This document shows, in pieces, positions 59,938 to 64,000 of a stretch of 64,000 nt of DNA. The notes beneath the pieces were generated by a model that worked only from the letters and a program-made list of their open reading frames with translations, did not search any database and was not told the origin of the DNA. A program made the position numbers and the translations under genes. This DNA comes from Muribaculaceae bacterium Isolate-002 (NCI) (lineage in GTDB: Bacteria > Bacteroidota > Bacteroidia > Bacteroidales > Muribaculaceae): positions 1 through 64,000 of the forward strand of contig SCEG01000001.1 of the NCBI GenBank assembly GCA_004102805.1, in the 5' to 3' direction. Positions within the stretch are counted from its first letter, which is position 1; every line of letters begins with the position of its first letter.

Positions 59938-61617
59938 ATGAGACCCATATTATCATATATCCTGCCGGGGATATTGGCCGCCGGCTGTATGCTGTCCGGC
60001 TGTTCCGACGATGACGCGCCGGCACGGCGGCATGTCGTCAATTTCAACAATGCCAAAGGGGAAACGCACAAGGAGGGAAACACGGTGTCAGTACACTCGG
60101 AGCCTAACCCCAAGGAGGGTCAGAAGCATCGTTCCAGCAATAACTTCTCGACATATCCGCTCGTAGGAAGTGACGGGGAACCCCGTTATATGGTGGTCTC
60201 GTGTCCCGAGGGTGTCACTTTTGAGTTGAATGTCGACAAGACCGGCACTGACGAAGTGTGGAACAATGACGTGTATGACGGAGCCATACTCCCTTACCGC
60301 GGAAGCGACAAGTTCTATATATCCAATCCGTCGGGTGCGACATCGGCGTTTGATGTGGAGTTTACGGCCATATATCCTGTCGGCGACAATATTTTCGTCA
60401 GTTCGCCCGGATGCAATCTCAAAGGCCAGAACCACCGCACGAGTTCCAACTTCGTGTTGCCTGCCTCCACCACCCGGTATAAAGTGCACTGCACCGACAG
60501 CAAGGCTACGTTCGGAATATATGAGGATATCTCCGCAGGCTCGGACAACAAGATTGCCGCCGAGGTAAGTGACGGAGATTATATAAATATGTCGGTTGAC
60601 AAACGCAACTATTATCTGACCGACGCCCGGCATGCCGACAAGCCTTTCCAGGTGATGTTCGAGCCGGTGACCGTAGAGTGGATGACCGCACTTGACGGCA
60701 ACCGCCTCATCTCGGATCTCACCATACCGGGGACGCATGACACCGGCACATACGAGCTCGAGGTCATAAATTTCGGTTTTTCCAAATGCCAGAACCGCAG
60801 TGTCGAGCACCAGCTTGATTTCGGTATACGGTACTTTGACCTGCGTGTTGACGGCTCTATGGATATAGAGCACGGAGGAATACCCTGCAACGTTTCGTTC
60901 GACCACATTGTAAGGGCTACCGCCGACTTCCTGGACAAACACCCCGGCGAAGCTGTCATATATGAGATAACCGGCGACTCTTTCGGGGCGGATTTTGACA
61001 AATATCTTGAGAAAAATCCCGACCTGGCCTCATACTTCTGGCTTGGCAACTATGTGCCTAAGCTGTCGGAAGTGCGCGGCCATATAATGATAGTGCGCCG
61101 TTACAGCTACAACGGGTCGCAAGGCCTTGATTTCCACTCCTCCGGAGTGTGGCCTGACGATACGTCGAAATCGGGCACAAACCCCGACGGAGTGGATTAT
61201 TATATCGAAGACCGGTTTTTCTCCGCATCGTCGACCGACAGCCACGACACGCACGTCAAACGTGATGTGTTCAACAAGGCCATCGACTATAAGACGGACA
61301 ATCCGGGGACTCTCTGTATCGCATTCACAAGCGTATCGGCAAGCGTATCGCACACGCCTTACCAGTTCATGTGGGGAGGGGGTACGCCGGGCGTCGATCC
61401 GAAGATGTGCGATGTCATAGTAGAAAAACTCAAAAGTCTGCCCGACGATGCCAACGGCACTGAGGGGTGTAACGGAGTCGGTATCGTTGTTATGGATTAT
61501 TACAACAACAATGCCCACGACGATTACGCCCATGTGGTCGAGCGGCTTATCAATACCAATTTCCCGAAAAGCTTGCGTCCGTTTGATCCGGACCGCCTCC
61601 ACAGCACTGATGACTGA
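59938..61617 (+). CDS. PI-PLC-like phosphodiesterase lipoprotein
   Basis: A 559-residue predicted surface lipoprotein (lipobox LSGC, cysteine near residue 22). Residues about 30-250 form two repeated beta-sandwich modules, both containing a GQKHRSSNNF or GQNHRTSSNF motif, which look like binding domains. The rest is a phosphatidylinositol-specific phospholipase C X domain, with the catalytic histidine in IPGTHDTGTYEL (near 265), FGIRYFDLRVDGS, and the second histidine in EHGGIP (near 310). It probably cleaves a phosphodiester-linked lipid or glycan. It follows rpsO by about 100 bp and stands alone, with a terminator after it. Confidence 0.88.
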   Translation: MRPILSYILPGILAAGCMLSGCSDDDAPARRHVVNFNNAKGETHKEGNTVSVHSEPNPKEGQKHRSSNNFSTYPLVGSDGEPRYMVVSCPEGVTFELNVDKTGTDEVWNNDVYDGAILPYRGSDKFYISNPSGATSAFDVEFTAIYPVGDNIFVSSPGCNLKGQNHRTSSNFVLPASTTRYKVHCTDSKATFGIYEDISAGSDNKIAAEVSDGDYINMSVDKRNYYLTDARHADKPFQVMFEPVTVEWMTALDGNRLISDLTIPGTHDTGTYELEVINFGFSKCQNRSVEHQLDFGIRYFDLRVDGSMDIEHGGIPCNVSFDHIVRATADFLDKHPGEAVIYEITGDSFGADFDKYLEKNPDLASYFWLGNYVPKLSEVRGHIMIVRRYSYNGSQGLDFHSSGVWPDDTSKSGTNPDGVDYYIEDRFFSASSTDSHDTHVKRDVFNKAIDYKTDNPGTLCIAFTSVSASVSHTPYQFMWGGGTPGVDPKMCDVIVEKLKSLPDDANGTEGCNGVGIVVMDYYNNNAHDDYAHVVERLINTNFPKSLRPFDPDRLHSTDD

Positions 61618-61653
61618 CATGGCTCCGGCATGGCCGGGACTGCCGGAATACGA

Positions 61654-61705
61654 GAGGGCGTCGCAGAATTACAGCCGTTTTTGGCTCTGCGACGCCCTCC
61701 TTTTT
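61654..61705 (+). terminator. Terminator after the PI-PLC-like gene
   Basis: GAGGGCGTCGCAGA (61654-61667) pairs perfectly with TCTGCGACGCCCTC (61686-61699), followed by CTTTTT. It lies between two convergent genes. Confidence 0.85.
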
Positions 61706-61712
61706 GCCTTTG

Positions 61713-62702
61713 TCACGGGGCATATCCCGAATTGATGAGGACAGAGGGCGAATTATAGAAGTCGGGTGAGAGTATGTCTGACAGTTTTGTACCGGGATTG
61801 TTGGCTATATATGCATCGACAATCCGATAGCCTATGTAGCGGCCGACACGTCCCGGCAGATTAGGAGAAATCAATGTGGAGGATGGCGATGGTTCAGACA
61901 ATCGGCGGGCAATCGACATGTCGGTGGAGTAAATGAGGTTGTCGGCCGCCATTTTGCGCCAAACCGCGGTTTCTTGCGAAGTGACTTCCTCCAGCTCTCC
62001 GGCAGTCCAGCCCATCAGTTTTGCGACATCTTCCGTCCCGGTGAGTGTGGCTACAGCCCTGGCAAGCGCACCCTGGTAGATGAGATATTGTATCACGGTC
62101 GGGTCGTTTCCGCGCTCAAACGGATATTCCACCGATATGATTGCCTCGGCGATGTCGAGCGAGATATAATCGGCTTTTTTTGTGGCGCGGACGTAGCGGG
62201 GCATCGAGCTGTATGCTTCGTGGCCTTCGCCAAGATAGTGGTTGAGGGCTACGTACACTACCGAGTCGACAAGCATAATCTGCTGTCGGTAGGGGGATAT
62301 TATTCCGTAATAAGAGTAATGGGGCAGGCCTGGCAACTTGCTGGCGATATTGGCGTCAATTATCCCCAGCTCCTTTTCGATTAAGCCGTTGTCGGGGAAA
62401 ACCTCTTCGATTTCAGGCCCGAACATCGCGAATGCCGCCGTATGGCTCAGGGAGTCGATAGAGGCAGGGATGTTGCCTGTTGATGCACCCATCAGATATA
62501 TGTAGTCGTTGAGCGGTATGGCGAGCGAGTCGACCACAACATGCTGGCGCTGAGCCGTCATTGACGGGAATTGCTCGACGAGTCTGTCAAGGCGTGTGAA
62601 AGGTGCGCTTAGTGAGGCGCTGTCTGAGGTGTCGCCGCTTTTTGACGAGCACGCTGCTGCCATCAGTGAGAGAGAGAGGATGGTGGGTAGGATGTATCTC
62701 AT
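61713..62702 (-). CDS. GldB-like lipoprotein
   Basis: A 329-residue lipoprotein (lipobox AAAC, cysteine near residue 18; ATG at 62702 chosen for the signal). It resembles the GldB family, named in gliding Flavobacteria and distantly related to zinc-metallopeptidase folds: APFTRLDRLVEQFPSM, FPDNGLIEKELGII, LNHYLGEGHEAYSSMPRYVR, and the late GRYIGYRIVDAYI. The HYLG/HEAY region replaces a full HExxH, so enzyme activity is doubtful. No other gliding genes are nearby. It is the only gene on its strand here and converges with the PI-PLC-like gene. Confidence 0.78.
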   Translation of the reverse strand: MRYILPTILSLSLMAAACSSKSGDTSDSASLSAPFTRLDRLVEQFPSMTAQRQHVVVDSLAIPLNDYIYLMGASTGNIPASIDSLSHTAAFAMFGPEIEEVFPDNGLIEKELGIIDANIASKLPGLPHYSYYGIISPYRQQIMLVDSVVYVALNHYLGEGHEAYSSMPRYVRATKKADYISLDIAEAIISVEYPFERGNDPTVIQYLIYQGALARAVATLTGTEDVAKLMGWTAGELEEVTSQETAVWRKMAADNLIYSTDMSIARRLSEPSPSSTLISPNLPGRVGRYIGYRIVDAYIANNPGTKLSDILSPDFYNSPSVLINSGYAP

Positions 62703-62793
62703 GCTTTTGGTTGAATTGTGCACAAAATTAGTCAAAAATATTATTTAACGAAATTTGGGAGGGGAGGAGGTGCGATATTTGTCTTATTTTTGC

Positions 62794-62801
62794 TAAATTT
62801 G
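62794..62801 (+). promoter_or_regulatory. Candidate -7 box for the amidase gene
   Basis: TAAATTTG matches TAnnTTTG; a second similar box, TATTTTTG, overlaps at 62785-62792. Neither has a well-spaced TTG. Confidence 0.35.
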
Positions 62802-62855
62802 TCAAATATTTATATGCCGGCAAGATGTTATGCCTCCGCCGGATAAAAAATATAT

Positions 62856-63992
62856 GTGTTGAAAGTCAGATTTTTAAAATATATATTGACAATTCTGTCG
62901 CTTGTTGTCTTAGCGTTTAACACTGAGGCAAAGCAGTTTGTTGTGGTGATTGACCCCGGTCACGGGGGCAAGGACTACGGCGCGATAGGGGCTGTCACCA
63001 ATGAGAAAACCATAAATCTCAATGTCGCTAAGAAACTTGGCGAAAAAATCCGAAAGAATTATGGCGAGGATGAGGTGAAAGTGGTCTACACTCGTGACAA
63101 AGATGTGTTTATAGCGCTGAATGACCGTGCCAGAATAGCCAATGAGGCCAAAGGTGACCTTTTCATATCGATACATGTCAATTCGGTAGACAAGAAGAAC
63201 AAACGACGTGCGACAATCGCCGGCACTGAGGTGTATACCTGCGGACTGCACCGCACTGAAAGCAACCTTGAGGTTGCCAAGCGTGAGAATGCCGTGATGT
63301 ATCTTGAGGATGATTACTCGCAAAAATATCAGGGTTTCGACCCGACGTCGCCGGAGTCGTATATAGCGTTTGAACTTAACCAGAGCAAGCACCTCGACCG
63401 CAGCATAGAGTTTGCCACTCTCGCCAAGGATTATCTTACTACAACAGCGCGGCGTGTCGACAAGGGTGTGAAGCAGGCCGGTTTCTGGGTGTTGTGGTCG
63501 ACAGGAATGCCTGCAGTGCTTGTCGAGCTCGATTTCATAAGCAACCCTACATCGGAAAAATTCATGGCATCGGCCAACGGTGTGGAAAAATTGTCAAAAT
63601 CGCTCTATCAGGCTTTTGAAGATTATTATACGGCAGTCAACGGCGGCCAACGTCCGGCAGGAACGGCTACGGCGGCAAAGAGTGGAGACAACAGCAAAAA
63701 GTCGGAGCCGGCAGCTGTGGCTGATAGCGTTGAAGAGTATGCCGCCGAAAGCGATGCTCCGGCAACTGTTGAATATCGTGTGCAGGTGCTCGCCAACGAC
63801 AAGGCGGTGTCGACATCTTCCAGACTGTTCAAGGGTGAGAAGGTAAGCGAATATTTTGACAGAGGAATGTATAAATATACTGTGGGACATTTCCGTAGCC
63901 AGGCTGAGGCTGAGAAATCGCTGCGAAGGCTCAGAAAGAAATTTCCGCAGGCATTCATCATAAAGATGGAAAACGGACGCCGCGTCGACTGA
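62856..63992 (+). CDS. N-acetylmuramoyl-L-alanine amidase with C-terminal SPOR-like domain
   Basis: Exported zinc amidase that cuts the bond between muramic acid and the stem peptide, usually during daughter-cell separation. The start is not ATG: GTG at 62856 or TTG at 62859 gives the signal peptide (to about residue 25). The Amidase_3 domain (about 27-245) has VIDPGHGGKDYGA with the zinc histidine, a glutamate in NEKTINLNVAKKL, SIHVNSVDKKNK with the second histidine, and the late LVELDFISNP catalytic glutamate region. A low-complexity linker leads to a C-terminal SPOR-like domain (about 307-378, EYRVQVLANDKAVS to AFIIKMENGR). The gene ends 8 bases before the window edge. Confidence 0.93.
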   Translation: MLKVRFLKYILTILSLVVLAFNTEAKQFVVVIDPGHGGKDYGAIGAVTNEKTINLNVAKKLGEKIRKNYGEDEVKVVYTRDKDVFIALNDRARIANEAKGDLFISIHVNSVDKKNKRRATIAGTEVYTCGLHRTESNLEVAKRENAVMYLEDDYSQKYQGFDPTSPESYIAFELNQSKHLDRSIEFATLAKDYLTTTARRVDKGVKQAGFWVLWSTGMPAVLVELDFISNPTSEKFMASANGVEKLSKSLYQAFEDYYTAVNGGQRPAGTATAAKSGDNSKKSEPAAVADSVEEYAAESDAPATVEYRVQVLANDKAVSTSSRLFKGEKVSEYFDRGMYKYTVGHFRSQAEAEKSLRRLRKKFPQAFIIKMENGRRVD

Positions 63993-64000
63993 CGGCATGC

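Overview
The window reads as a chromosomal segment of a gut-type Bacteroidota, order Bacteroidales, most plausibly a Muribaculaceae relative. The supporting signs are a SusC/SusD pair, BamD, an Rpb6-like RNA polymerase omega, a DUF4301 protein, GldB-like and DUF4251 lipoproteins, starts without clear Shine-Dalgarno sequences, and repeated Bacteroidales -7 promoter boxes (TAnnTTTG, several with TTG or TTTG 19-22 bp upstream). Family placement is inference from content; no 16S gene is present.

Layout. 0-9 kb: an edge fragment, rubrerythrin, lgt-ddh, pta-ackA and rplS, then an intact ISAs1-family insertion sequence with 9-bp target duplications, then ndk plus an M23/LysM peptidase. 9-15 kb: ispD-recG, lpxH and a SufT-like DUF59 gene, then a small outer-membrane barrel preceded by a structured RNA candidate. 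15-23 kb: a large secreted GH13 alpha-amylase, nicotinate phosphoribosyltransferase (pncB) interrupted by an in-frame stop, a DUF3737 protein, and an AraC regulator coupled to a lipoprotein hydrolase. 23-31 kb: a SusD-SusC-coiled-coil lipoprotein operon divergent from a LytS/LytTR two-component pair. 31-38 kb: initiator tRNA, a small HExxH protein, a Tat-type dipeptide epimerase, a DUF4251/nitroreductase/alcohol dehydrogenase operon, bamD-rpoZ and PASTA-rluD. 38-48 kb: Sua5, sugar transferase, CLC channel and GNAT on the minus strand, then a TPR protein with DUF4301. 48-56 kb: a complete histidine operon, hisGDCBHAFIE. 56-64 kb: an outer-membrane barrel protein, a small-RNA candidate, a DUF3800 gene, rpsO, a PI-PLC-like lipoprotein, a GldB-like lipoprotein and an SPOR-tailed amidase.

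How the genes work together. Most of the segment is housekeeping: acetate overflow (pta-ackA), cell-envelope assembly (lgt, lpxH, bamD, M23, amidase), isoprenoid synthesis, DNA repair, translation and complete histidine synthesis. Accessory parts are the SusCD locus with its divergent regulators, the amylase, the insertion sequence, the DUF3800 gene and a miniature transposable element.

The most interesting items are: (1) a 161-bp palindromic MITE-like element in two nearly identical copies plus a 64-bp internally deleted copy, each flanked by a 3-bp TTA or TAA direct repeat, one landing exactly on the ackA stop codon and one ending 10 bp before the ispD start; (2) a stop codon inside the conserved C-terminus of pncB; (3) a roughly 100-nt multi-hairpin element upstream of a barrel gene; (4) a roughly 110-nt small-RNA candidate with its own promoter box and terminator. 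No CRISPR array, prophage or obvious new multi-gene defence system was seen.
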